Of a stretch of DNA of 64,000 bases, positions 55,010 to 62,569 are shown in pieces (the stretch's first letter is position 1; each line of letters begins with the position of its first letter). Source of the stretch: Marinobacter nanhaiticus D15-8W (GTDB lineage Bacteria > Pseudomonadota > Gammaproteobacteria > Pseudomonadales > Oleiphilaceae); the NCBI RefSeq assembly GCF_036511935.1, contig NZ_AP028878.1, forward strand, positions 2,790,001 to 2,854,000, read 5' to 3'. Under the pieces are notes generated by a model. It was not told where the DNA came from. It worked only from the letters and a program-made list of their open reading frames with translations, and made no database searches. The position numbers were made by a program, and so were the translations under genes.

Positions 55010-55154
55010 TCCATACTCTCTTTACCGATGCCTTGCGGCATGACCCCGCCAACGGAATAAACAAATCAACATACCAGCTTCACCCCGAGTTGACCTGTCA
55101 ATTCAAGCAATTGCCATTAGAATGCAGGTCTTCATTCGAGCAGAAGGTCCAATA

Positions 55155-55922
55155 GTGAGCCAAGGTAGATCCCGACTCCAGCAGGAATGGCAAACGTTCT
55201 GGCTTGCGATCAGCTTCCTGACACGCATTCCAATACCGATCAAGATCGATTACTCGCAGCGATTGATGAATAACTGCAGCATGTATTTCCCGCTCGTCGG
55301 CCTGCTGCTTGGACTGATCTACGCCAGCGCCTTCACCCTATTTCAGTACACGTTTACCCCGCTGGTCTCGGTGCTTGCCGTGATCATGCTTCATCTCTCG
55401 ATGACCGGGGCCTTCCACGAAGACGGCTTGGCCGACAGCATGGATGCACTCGGCGGCGGCTATACGCTCGAAGACAAACTCCGCATCATGAAGGACAGCC
55501 GGATCGGCACCTACGGCACCATCGCGCTGATCATGGCACTCGCACTGAAAACCGCCCTGCTACTGGACTCGGACACCCTCTGGTTGGCGCTGCTGGTCGC
55601 ACCCTGCGTGTCGAGACTGACTCCCTTGCTGTTGATGCGGGCCCTGCCGTACGTCACAACCTCGGACACCAGCAAAACCAAACCGGTGGCAAGCGGTTTC
55701 CCGCCTGACCGACTGTATTTCGCCGTTGCCTTTACCGCGGTGGTTGTAGTGGCGGCTTTTGACGACCAGCCTGAACTCATCGTCGCAAGCTTGATCGCCA
55801 CAGGCGGTGTCGGGCTGATTTGGGGCGGCTACCTGAAATCCCGATTGGGCGGCTATACCGGCGATACCTTGGGAGCTTGCGTGGTGCTTTCGGAGCTCGT
55901 CCTACTCGCTGGAATGATGTAG
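55155..55922 (+). CDS. cobS: CobS/CobV, cobalamin synthase
   Basis: A 255-aa integral membrane enzyme that joins adenosylcobinamide-GDP with alpha-ribazole. It has WLAISFLTRIPIP, MYFPLVGLLLGL, the acidic signature AFHEDGLADSMDALGGG, KDSRIGTYGTIAL and a C-terminal LGGYTGDTLGACVVLSELV. I place the start at GTG 55155 with AGAAGGT upstream; ATG 55122 is an alternative that would add 11 unrelated residues. It completes the nucleotide-loop genes. Confidence 0.95.
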   Translation: MSQGRSRLQQEWQTFWLAISFLTRIPIPIKIDYSQRLMNNCSMYFPLVGLLLGLIYASAFTLFQYTFTPLVSVLAVIMLHLSMTGAFHEDGLADSMDALGGGYTLEDKLRIMKDSRIGTYGTIALIMALALKTALLLDSDTLWLALLVAPCVSRLTPLLLMRALPYVTTSDTSKTKPVASGFPPDRLYFAVAFTAVVVVAAFDDQPELIVASLIATGGVGLIWGGYLKSRLGGYTGDTLGACVVLSELVLLAGMM

Positions 55923-56122
55923 CCGTTCGGAAGCGCTTTATTCCCGAAGCCACCATTCGCTTACGGCGCGAGCCGAGCCAGCTAAGCAGAAAGATTCAAG
56001 AAAACGAAATGAAGCCAAGGATAATATACAACCGTATATTATTCCTGAGAGGCCAAGCCAATGACTACGAGGTTGGGAAGCGGCCGAGAAGTCAGCCAAT
56101 CATCTGGAAGGAAAAGAGAAAA

Positions 56123-56213
56123 TGGCGGTGGGCCAGGGATTCGAACCCCGGGAGGGCTATTAACCCTCGGCGGTTTTCAAGACCGCTGCATTCAGCCACT
56201 CTGCCAGCCCACC
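56123..56213 (-). tRNA. tRNA-Ser (TGA)
   Basis: On the minus strand the acceptor arms GGTGGGC (56207-56213) and GCCCACC pair. The anticodon loop is TCT-TGA-AAA, there is a long variable arm (CCGAGGGTTAATAGCCCTC), the T arm contains GGGTTCGAATCCC, and the end is G plus encoded CCA. Length 91 nt, as expected for a class II tRNA. Confidence 0.97.
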
Positions 56214-56384
56214 GACTCGCAAAAAGCGAAGCTGCCGTGCGACAGCGGGGTGCATGATACCGGAATCGAGTGCCCTGTCAACGCTTTGCCTAAGCTTTCG
56301 GTAATTTCATAAACGGAATATGAACCAAGCAAACGTGCGCCGGTCCAAGCTCGCAAATAAAGCGCAAAATCGCGCGATAAGACG

Positions 56385-56412
56385 TTGAAACTTGCACGAT
56401 TGGCCTTATCAT
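56385..56412 (+). promoter_or_regulatory. Candidate promoter of yccA
   Basis: TTGAAA (56385-56390), a 16-base spacer and TATCAT (56407-56412) precede the yccA start by ~48 bp. Confidence 0.5.
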
Positions 56413-56459
56413 GAGTGTAGGTTCTAACTATAGAAGCTCTACCATCTGAACTGGAGATT

Positions 56460-57188
56460 ATGATGGACGACAGACGTTTCGATGTTCGTAACAGCCAAGG
56501 CGGTGCCTACGCGGCCAGCCAGGCGGGACGTGCAACGGGCATTAGTGCGGACGCCCATCGCGTACTGCGCAACACTTATACCCTACTGGCTTTCACCCTG
56601 CTGTTCAGCGCGGTGATGGCCGGTGTATCCATGGCGATCGAAATGAGCCGCGGCGTCAGCCTCATGTGCAGCCTTGGCGCACTGGCGCTGATCTGGCTGG
56701 TTCTGCCACGTACAGCAAACAGTTCCGCGGGTATCGGCGTGGTCTTTGCCTTTACCGGCCTGCTGGGCCTTTCACTGGGTCCGATCCTGAACCACTACCT
56801 GGCCATGTCCAACGGCGGCGCCGTCGTCATGCAGGCGCTGGGTGGCACCGCTGTCGTCTTCCTGGGCTTGTCCGGCTACGTCCTGACCACCAAGAAGGAC
56901 TTCAGCTTCATGGGCGGCATGCTGATGGCAGGTCTGCTGGTGGTTGTGATTGCCGCAGTCGGTTCACTGGTTGCCGGCCTGTTCGGTGTCGATGTGAGCA
57001 TGTTCAGCCTGGCGATCAGCGCTGCAATCGTGCTGCTGATGTCTGGCTTCATCCTGTATGACACCAGCCGCATCGTGCACGGTGGCGAGACCAACTACAT
57101 CCTTGCGACAACAGGCCTTTACCTGAACATCTACAACCTGTTCGTCAGCCTGCTGCACATCCTGGGCGCCTTCAACGGCGACGACTGA
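56460..57188 (+). CDS. yccA: YccA, Bax inhibitor-1 family membrane protein
   Basis: A 242-aa protein with seven membrane helices of the BI-1/YccA family. It has LRNTYTLLAFTLLFSAVMAG, FTGLLGLSLGPIL, GTAVVFLGLSGYVLTTKKDFSFMGGML and the C-terminal GFILYDTSRIVHGGETNYILATTGLYLNIYNLFVSLLHILG. In E. coli YccA interacts with the FtsH protease. Two tandem ATGs exist; GGAG is better spaced to the second (56463). A strong terminator follows, before tusD. Confidence 0.96.
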   Translation: MMDDRRFDVRNSQGGAYAASQAGRATGISADAHRVLRNTYTLLAFTLLFSAVMAGVSMAIEMSRGVSLMCSLGALALIWLVLPRTANSSAGIGVVFAFTGLLGLSLGPILNHYLAMSNGGAVVMQALGGTAVVFLGLSGYVLTTKKDFSFMGGMLMAGLLVVVIAAVGSLVAGLFGVDVSMFSLAISAAIVLLMSGFILYDTSRIVHGGETNYILATTGLYLNIYNLFVSLLHILGAFNGDD

Positions 57189-57214
57189 TACCCAGCATTG
57201 AAGCAGCGGCACCT

Positions 57215-57240
57215 AAACCCCGGCATGTCCGGGGTTTTTT
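57215..57240 (+). terminator. Rho-independent terminator after yccA
   Basis: AAACCCCGG and CCGGGGTTT form a perfect 9-bp stem around CATGT, running into a TTTTTT tract. Confidence 0.9.
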
Positions 57241-57298
57241 AATCCCGGAATAGACCGGGGTAGTTGATCGCAGCGGTATAAAACGTATTGTGAGCGCC

Positions 57299-57712
57299 AT
57301 GACGACTTCATCCCATTCCTTCACCCTGGTCATTACCGGCGCGCCATACTCCAGTCAAGCGCCTCAAACCGCGTTGCATTTCGCCAGGGCCGCATTGGAC
57401 GCCGGACATAGTATCACCCACGTGTTCCTCTATGGCGATGGCGTTCACCTGGCCTCGGACCTGGCCTGCCCACCCAGTGACGAAGCGGACTGGCCCAGCC
57501 AATGGAGAGACTTCCTGACCGGAAATCAGATTCCCGCGACCTGCTGCGTGGCATCGGCCCTTCGCCGCGGGTTACTGGATGAGACTGAGGCCAAACGCTA
57601 CGAGCGTGATGCGTCGAATGTATCCGTACCCTATCGCATTGCCGGACTGGGTGAATGGCTCGAATCCAGTCAGTCGAGCTCCCGAACGCTCTACTTCAAT
57701 GGGAGCCACTGA
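57299..57712 (+). CDS. tusD: TusD, sulfur relay protein (DsrE-like)
   Basis: A 137-aa protein of the TusBCD complex, which passes persulfide sulfur from TusA to TusE for 2-thiouridine in tRNA. It has FTLVITGAPYSSQAPQTALHFARAALDAGHSITHVFLYGDGVHLA and the region with the active Cys, IPATCCVASALRRG, followed by GLGEWLE. ATG 57299 is used; GTG 57290 is possible. It begins tusDCB-tusE with gaps of one base or less. Confidence 0.95.
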   Translation: MTTSSHSFTLVITGAPYSSQAPQTALHFARAALDAGHSITHVFLYGDGVHLASDLACPPSDEADWPSQWRDFLTGNQIPATCCVASALRRGLLDETEAKRYERDASNVSVPYRIAGLGEWLESSQSSSRTLYFNGSH

Positions 57713-57713
57713 C

Positions 57714-58067
57714 ATGGATCGACGTTATCTCTTTGTTATCGACCGAGCTCCCTACGGCGACTGGAGTGGTCGCGAGACGCTGGACATGGCGCTCTCAGCT
57801 GCAGCGTTCGATCAGCCGGTCGCCCTGCTCTTTACTGAAGCGGGCGTAAACTGGCTGAGGGAACAACAGCACCCGACGGCTATCGAGCAGAAAACGGTGT
57901 CGCGCAATCTCTCGGCTGCCGCCCTGTTCGGGATAGAAGCCCTTTACGCAGATCAGTCCAGCCTTGATCGCTTCGCTATGACGCAAACCGATCCGTCACT
58001 GGACGTCACTCCCATAACCTCCATCCGGGAGGTCGAAGACCAATTTACTGACGTGGTACGCCTGTAA
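57714..58067 (+). CDS. tusC: TusC, sulfur relay protein (DsrF-like)
   Basis: A 117-aa structural subunit of TusBCD. It starts MDRRYLFVIDRAPYGDWSGRETLDMALSAAAFDQPVALLFTEAGVNWL, the TusC/DsrF pattern, and has a C-terminal IREVEDQFTDVVRL. GGGAG lies eight bases before the ATG. One base separates it from tusD, and its stop overlaps the tusB start by one base. Confidence 0.95.
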   Translation: MDRRYLFVIDRAPYGDWSGRETLDMALSAAAFDQPVALLFTEAGVNWLREQQHPTAIEQKTVSRNLSAAALFGIEALYADQSSLDRFAMTQTDPSLDVTPITSIREVEDQFTDVVRL

Positions 58068-58351
58068 TGTCCTGCCTGCACATCCTCAACAAGGCGCCTG
58101 GAGAACCCCGGTTCGACGCCTGTCTTTCAGGCCTCACTCACGGTGACACGCTCCTGCTCATCGAAAACGCCGTCATCGCCGTTGTCCATAACACGACCGA
58201 TTGGCCAGAAGGGGTGAAATTGAATGTGCTGCTAGACGACCTCGAAGCCCGGGGTCTGAAGGATGCCGCCGTCGGTAAAGCGTGGCTTTCCGTCGATTAT
58301 CCCGGGTTCGTCACCTTGACCACAGAATCTGAAAAGGTAGTGTGCTGGTAA
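58067..58351 (+). CDS. tusB: TusB, sulfur relay protein (DsrH-like)
   Basis: A 94-aa subunit with the conserved start MSCLHILNKAP, then CLSGLTHGDTLLLIENAVIAV and LLDDLEARGL ahead of VDYPGFVTLTTES. It completes the TusBCD heterohexamer. Its stop overlaps the tusE start as TAATG. Confidence 0.94.
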   Translation: MSCLHILNKAPGEPRFDACLSGLTHGDTLLLIENAVIAVVHNTTDWPEGVKLNVLLDDLEARGLKDAAVGKAWLSVDYPGFVTLTTESEKVVCW

Positions 58352-58677
58352 TGTCATCGGTAATGCCCCCCCGCAACAATGAAGGTTTCCTGGAAGATCC
58401 CATGCTCTGGTCGCCAGCGGTTGCCGAGCAGATCGCGTCTGAATCCGGTATCACGTTGACCGAGGCCCACTGGGAAATCATCCATATGCTGCGGGACTTC
58501 TACGCCGAGCATGAAATGGCGCCGCCCGCCGCTCGCTTCTTCGTAAAGGCTGTCAAACAGGCGTTTGGTGAGGAAAAAGGGAACAGTATCTACCTGATGC
58601 AGCTGTTTCCGGGGACCAGCGCCGTCAAAGTGGCGTGCCGCATTGCCGGTCTGCCGCGCCCGACGAACTGCCTGTGA
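58351..58677 (+). CDS. tusE: TusE/DsrC-family sulfur carrier
   Basis: A 108-aa sulfur acceptor of the Tus relay. It has GFLEDPMLWSPAVAEQIASESGITLTEAHWEIIHMLRDFYAEHEMAPPAARFFVKAVKQAFGEEKGNSIYLMQLFPG, the full family pattern. The mobile C-terminal arm reads VACRIAGLPRPTNCL, with Cys at ~96 and ~107 separated by ten residues. That is the two-Cys DsrC arrangement; E. coli TusE keeps only the last Cys. The ATG at 58351 is coupled to the tusB stop. Confidence 0.93.
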   Translation: MSSVMPPRNNEGFLEDPMLWSPAVAEQIASESGITLTEAHWEIIHMLRDFYAEHEMAPPAARFFVKAVKQAFGEEKGNSIYLMQLFPGTSAVKVACRIAGLPRPTNCL

Positions 58678-58688
58678 GAGGCCAAACC

Positions 58689-59759
58689 ATGCCAGATTCC
58701 GCCGATAAACCAGCGTTACCCGAAACCAAACCCGGCGAACATCCCTTCGCGCCTTACGTCCGTATTCTCGGGCGCGGCAAACGCGGCTCGCGCTCACTCA
58801 ATCGCGCGGAAGCACGCCACGCCATGGGCATGATCCTGGCGGGCGGGGTTGAAGATGTGCAGCTTGGCGCCTTCCTGATGCTGATGCGGGTGAAGGAAGA
58901 ATCGGCGGAGGAGTTGGCCGGATTCGTCGATGCCGTTCGCGACCAGGCCGAGGCCCCAGAGGGCCTCCGCGTCGATATCGACTGGTCCTCGTATGCCGGC
59001 AAGCGTCGCCATGCCCCCTGGTTCTTCTTCTCGCTTTTGCTACTGGCCGATTCAGGCCTGCGGGTCTTTATTCATGGGGCCGAGGGGCATACTCCGGAAC
59101 GGATCTATCTCACTGCGGTCATGGAGGCGTTCGGCTTTCCCGTTGCCCATGACTGGGAGACAGCAGCAAAACAACTGGATGCGTCCAATCTTACCTATAT
59201 GCACCTGCGGGACATTGCCCCCCGTTTGGCAGAGATGATCGAGCTACGTCCGATTCTCGGCCTGCGCTCTCCGGTTCACTCCCTGTCTAGACTGATCAAC
59301 CCGCTCTCGGCGCCCGTCGTATTGCAGGGCATCTTCCACCCGCCCTACGCGGGCCTCCACCAAGGGGCTGGCGAGCTGCTCCAGTATGAGCGGGTCGCGG
59401 TTATTCGCGGCGAGGGCGGCGAGATCGAGCGCAATCCGGACACCACCATGAAGGTCTTCAGGGCCCGCCGGGAAGACGATGGTTTTATCACTGAGGAAGA
59501 AAGCTGGACTGCCCTCTTCCCTCAACGTCACGTAAAGCCGGAACAGATCGACGTCAAGGATATGCGGGCTGTTTGGCAAGGGGAGCTTTCCGACGAGTAT
59601 GGTGAAGCCGCGGTGATTTCGACCGCAGCTTTCGCACTGCACGAGGCAGGTCGAGCAAGCACCCAGGATGAGGCACTCGAAATGGCCAGAACGCTCTGGG
59701 AACAGCGGGATCGTGAGCGCTTCAAATCAGCGGGGCCTGTTACCCGGTCCAGTGCCTGA
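58689..59759 (+). CDS. ybiB: YbiB (TrpD2), nucleic-acid-binding glycosyltransferase-fold protein
   Basis: A 356-aa protein of the TrpD2/YbiB family, related to anthranilate phosphoribosyltransferase. It has PFAPYVRILGRGKRGSRSLNRAEARHAMGMILAGGVEDVQLGAFLMLMRVKEESAEELAGFVDAVR, VFIHGAEGHTPERIY and LGLRSPVHSLSRLINPL. E. coli YbiB binds nucleic acid and lacks TrpD activity. GAGAGG precedes ATG 58689. It sits 11 bases after tusE, probably in the same operon, and overlaps the next, convergent gene by 33 bp. Confidence 0.93.
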   Translation: MPDSADKPALPETKPGEHPFAPYVRILGRGKRGSRSLNRAEARHAMGMILAGGVEDVQLGAFLMLMRVKEESAEELAGFVDAVRDQAEAPEGLRVDIDWSSYAGKRRHAPWFFFSLLLLADSGLRVFIHGAEGHTPERIYLTAVMEAFGFPVAHDWETAAKQLDASNLTYMHLRDIAPRLAEMIELRPILGLRSPVHSLSRLINPLSAPVVLQGIFHPPYAGLHQGAGELLQYERVAVIRGEGGEIERNPDTTMKVFRARREDDGFITEEESWTALFPQRHVKPEQIDVKDMRAVWQGELSDEYGEAAVISTAAFALHEAGRASTQDEALEMARTLWEQRDRERFKSAGPVTRSSA

Positions 59760-60083
59760 ATCGTCCTTCCCGCGGCGCTGCAAATCCTCATAAGTCCCGA
59801 GGAAGCTGCTCAGCCCATTTTCCATCAAGTCTGTACCGAAACGCAGGAAAGTGCGGGTTGATTCCTTCAGCGTACTGTCAGGGAGATCGACGATACTCTG
59901 CTTGACGCCCTCGCGTACGCCACGGGTCACCCGCTCTTCCACCTGCGCGCTCGCCTTTTTCAGTTCTTCGACCTGGGCGTCTATGTAGGGTTTGATCACC
60001 CAGCGGTGAAAAGCGGCCAGCACAACCAGGACGGTCGAGGCGGTTGCCAGCAGCTGTATCAACAATTCCTGCCAGAATGCCAT
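59727..60083 (-). CDS. Small single-span membrane protein of unknown function
   Basis: A 118-aa protein I do not recognise. It has an N-terminal membrane helix (LLIQLLATASTVLVVLAAF), then a charged helical segment (VEELKKASAQVEERVTRGVREGVKQSIVDLPDSTLKESTRTFLRFG) and a polar, Gly/Arg-rich tail. The last 33 bases overlap the 3' end of ybiB on the other strand. Downstream of the DUF445 gene on the same strand with a 43-bp gap, so possibly an operon with it. Confidence 0.75.
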   Translation of the reverse strand: MAFWQELLIQLLATASTVLVVLAAFHRWVIKPYIDAQVEELKKASAQVEERVTRGVREGVKQSIVDLPDSTLKESTRTFLRFGTDLMENGLSSFLGTYEDLQRRGKDDSGTGPGNRPR

Positions 60084-60126
60084 GGTGGCTCCCTTTTAAG
60101 TCTGTTCAGCATTCGATTAACCAGTC

Positions 60127-61347
60127 TTACAGTGGCCAGTAGTAAAGGAAACCTAATTGCACCGCCCCGGCTATGGCGCCGAACAACCCACCCACGACCA
60201 TCAGGTACAACTCCTCTTCCTTGAAGGCCGGCCGGAGAATGTCCTGGAATTCAGCCGGCGCCAGGGCCTTCATCTGCTGAGCCAGGACACCGGCAACGAT
60301 CGGCGCACGCTCCCGGTTGAATTGCGGGTCGCAGAAAACATGCCCTGTGGCCAGGATCGCCTTGTCGTTCATCGCCCTCTTAATCTCGGTGTAACCGCTC
60401 ATACCGACGCTGAGCTGTGCACCCAGCTTCATCAGGACGGACTGATCCAGTAGCGGGCGAAGATGTTTCTGGATGATAGCGCGGGTACGCGCACCCTCCT
60501 GACCGTTAATCATCGCGTCCGCCACCTTTTCCACCGTGAGCAGCTCCTCCGCCACCAGCTTGCTCCAGACCTCACTGATCTCCGCCTGACGCCTCAGGAA
60601 CAGCCCCTGTACGTTCCAGCGCAGGACTCGCCGCGGGTTTAACGGGCGGAAAATCAGGTTGATGGCGACCCAGTTGGTCAGAAAACCCACAAAGAAGCCG
60701 GTCAACGGCAACAACCACGGGTAAGGAAAGTTGAGCCACGCAGGCAGGATAGCTGCGCCGAGCAGGCCACCGATGAGTGCACCCTTGTTGATTACGGAAC
60801 GCAACTCGACCGCACCGGCCTGCTGGAAGATACGGTTCATCAAGTCCGGGTGGTCTTTCAACTCACGGCTCAGCAGGGCTTTGAGATCCACGATTTCGCT
60901 GAGATCATCTCCGAAATCCTCGACCAGGGATTCGATTCGGCCGGGAAGTTGCTCCCTCGCCCACTGGTAGATCCGGTTGCGCAGGAAATTGGGCATATTG
61001 TCCCAGAGCACCGGCTGCACCTCGTACATGATTTCGTCGATGTACTCATCCAGTCGCGGCGTGACCTGGGAAACCACCTGCTGCACGATGCGCTCGGGAT
61101 CCAGCTTCTCGTATACGAGGCTGAGGTCGCCAAATTGCTTCAACGTTCGGTCGACGCAGATGTGGGCCATCTTCTCGGCCTTGCGAGGAATGACGCCCTG
61201 CCAGCCCAGCCAGTGACCAATGCCGACGAAATTCACCGGATGGAAGGACATCTGGATCGCCAGCCAGTTGGTGAACCAACCCACAAAGGCGGCCATCAGT
61301 GGAATGGACCACAGCGCTGTATCGCTGAACGCTGTCTCACTGAACAT
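60127..61347 (-). CDS. DUF445 family membrane protein
   Basis: A 406-aa protein of the DUF445/YjiN-like family. Both halves carry the repeat of this family: LMAAFVGWFTNWLAIQMSFHPVNFVGIGHWLGWQGVIPRKAEKMA and LPLTGFFVGFLTNWVAINLIFRPLNPRRV...GLFLRRQAEISEVWSKLVAEELL. A C-terminal helix (YLMVVGGLFGAIAGAVQLGFLYYW) ends the chain. Function unknown. The ATG at 61347 has GGGGA upstream; an earlier start at 61383 is possible. Confidence 0.92.
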   Translation of the reverse strand: MFSETAFSDTALWSIPLMAAFVGWFTNWLAIQMSFHPVNFVGIGHWLGWQGVIPRKAEKMAHICVDRTLKQFGDLSLVYEKLDPERIVQQVVSQVTPRLDEYIDEIMYEVQPVLWDNMPNFLRNRIYQWAREQLPGRIESLVEDFGDDLSEIVDLKALLSRELKDHPDLMNRIFQQAGAVELRSVINKGALIGGLLGAAILPAWLNFPYPWLLPLTGFFVGFLTNWVAINLIFRPLNPRRVLRWNVQGLFLRRQAEISEVWSKLVAEELLTVEKVADAMINGQEGARTRAIIQKHLRPLLDQSVLMKLGAQLSVGMSGYTEIKRAMNDKAILATGHVFCDPQFNRERAPIVAGVLAQQMKALAPAEFQDILRPAFKEEELYLMVVGGLFGAIAGAVQLGFLYYWPL

Positions 61348-61768
61348 TAGGGTCCCCGTCAGAAATTCGGCATGCCGAGCCATAACAAGACATCATCGGC
61401 CTGAGCACCAGCCCGACCGCCTAGAAGCCCCCTGCACAATGCCTCGCGTGCCCCTGGGTTTCAGAGGATTCCAGAATCAAGGTACAACGTTGCAGGACAA
61501 CGAACAGCCCTTCAAAAGTCGCGACGCGGCATGCAGTACGCCCCGGACCCTCAAAAAATGCTCGAAGAAAGGATTCGGGCGTTCAGCGGCTTATCTATTA
61601 TGGATCGCATAATGCTGGAGCCAATACCATACGACATTGGCCGTCCCGCCGAAACGGAATCGACTGTAATGCCCTATCGCCTTGATAATTGGAATAATGT
61701 GAAGTGTGCCCGCCGCGTCAGACCGGCTGGAAGCGGCGGGCAGGAAAGGCAGGTTCTACCAGGAACGC
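61348..61768. other. 420-bp intergenic stretch
   Basis: No convincing gene. A plus-strand frame from 61531 has no recognisable feature and runs antisense into nfuA. The only clear structure is the hairpin at 61708-61741, which belongs to the end of nfuA. Upstream signals for the DUF445 gene should be near 61350-61450. Confidence 0.5.
61708..61741 (-). terminator. Hairpin at the 3' end of nfuA
   Basis: GCCCGCCGC and GCGGCGGGC form a perfect 9-bp GC stem with a 16-nt loop, 28 bases after the nfuA stop. There is only ACACTT afterwards, so termination may be inefficient or Rho-assisted. Confidence 0.55.
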
Positions 61769-62356
61769 TTATTGATAGTACGCGTTCTCGGTGTAGGTGT
61801 GATCAGTGACATCGCGCACACCGGTCAATTCCGGAATACGTTCCGTTAACGTGCTCTCGACGCCCTGCTTCAGGGTCAGGCTTACTGCGCTACAACCCTG
61901 GCAGCCACCGCCGAAACGGAGCACGGCGACTGATTCGTCCGCGACTTCGACCAGCGAGACTTCCCCACCGTGGGCGGCCAGCCCCGGATTGATTTCCGAC
62001 GCAAGGATATAGTTGATACGGTCCGGTAATGGCGCGTTCTCGTCGATGTTCGGCACCTTGGCGTTGGGCGCCTTGATGGTCAGTTGGCCGCCCATGCGAT
62101 CGGTCGAGTAATCGACGTAAGCCTCTTCCAGGAACGGCACGGAGTTGTGATCCAGGTAAAGGGTGAACTTCTCCAGATCGATCTTCTCATCGGTCGGCAC
62201 CACCTCATTGGGCGGACAGTACGCCAGACAGGTCTCGGCATGCTTGGTGCCCGGCTGGGTCACAAAGATGCGGACGCCCATGCCTTCCACGTCCTGCTTT
62301 TCGATCAGTTGCGCGAGATAGTCCCGTGCGGAATCAGTAACCGTAACCAATGCCAT
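61769..62356 (-). CDS. nfuA: NfuA, iron-sulfur cluster carrier
   Basis: A 195-aa Fe-S delivery protein. The N-terminal degenerate A-type domain starts [32 protein letters not shown]. The C-terminal NifU-like domain has [17 protein letters not shown] and the cluster-binding CxxC in [21 protein letters not shown]. The length matches E. coli NfuA (191 aa). The ATG at 62356 is the family start; the frame opens at 62410. It is divergent from metH, with ~210 bp between. Confidence 0.97.
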   Translation of the reverse strand: MALVTVTDSARDYLAQLIEKQDVEGMGVRIFVTQPGTKHAETCLAYCPPNEVVPTDEKIDLEKFTLYLDHNSVPFLEEAYVDYSTDRMGGQLTIKAPNAKVPNIDENAPLPDRINYILASEINPGLAAHGGEVSLVEVADESVAVLRFGGGCQGCSAVSLTLKQGVESTLTERIPELTGVRDVTDHTYTENAYYQ

Positions 62357-62569
62357 TTCTCTAACCTGATTGAGAATTTGAGAGTATTTTAAGCCACGCC
62401 GGATCAACATAAAAGACCTAGTATTTTACTCAGTCTTTATCGATGTCATTAATCCGCACAAGGGATATGACGCCTATCACGCTAATTGCAAGCGTGTGGA
62501 CGACGCAATGTCGCATTTTTGCTATGATTCCGCGCCCTGATGAGATCAATGCAACCCGGATAAGTCCTT

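Noticed and set aside
61531..61809. 92-codon plus-strand open frame in the DUF445-nfuA gap
   Set aside because: No recognisable features, runs antisense into nfuA and spans the nfuA 3' hairpin.
62411..62569. SAH or SAM riboswitch in front of metH
   Set aside because: The leader lacks the conserved core of these riboswitches; only a possible -10 element was seen.
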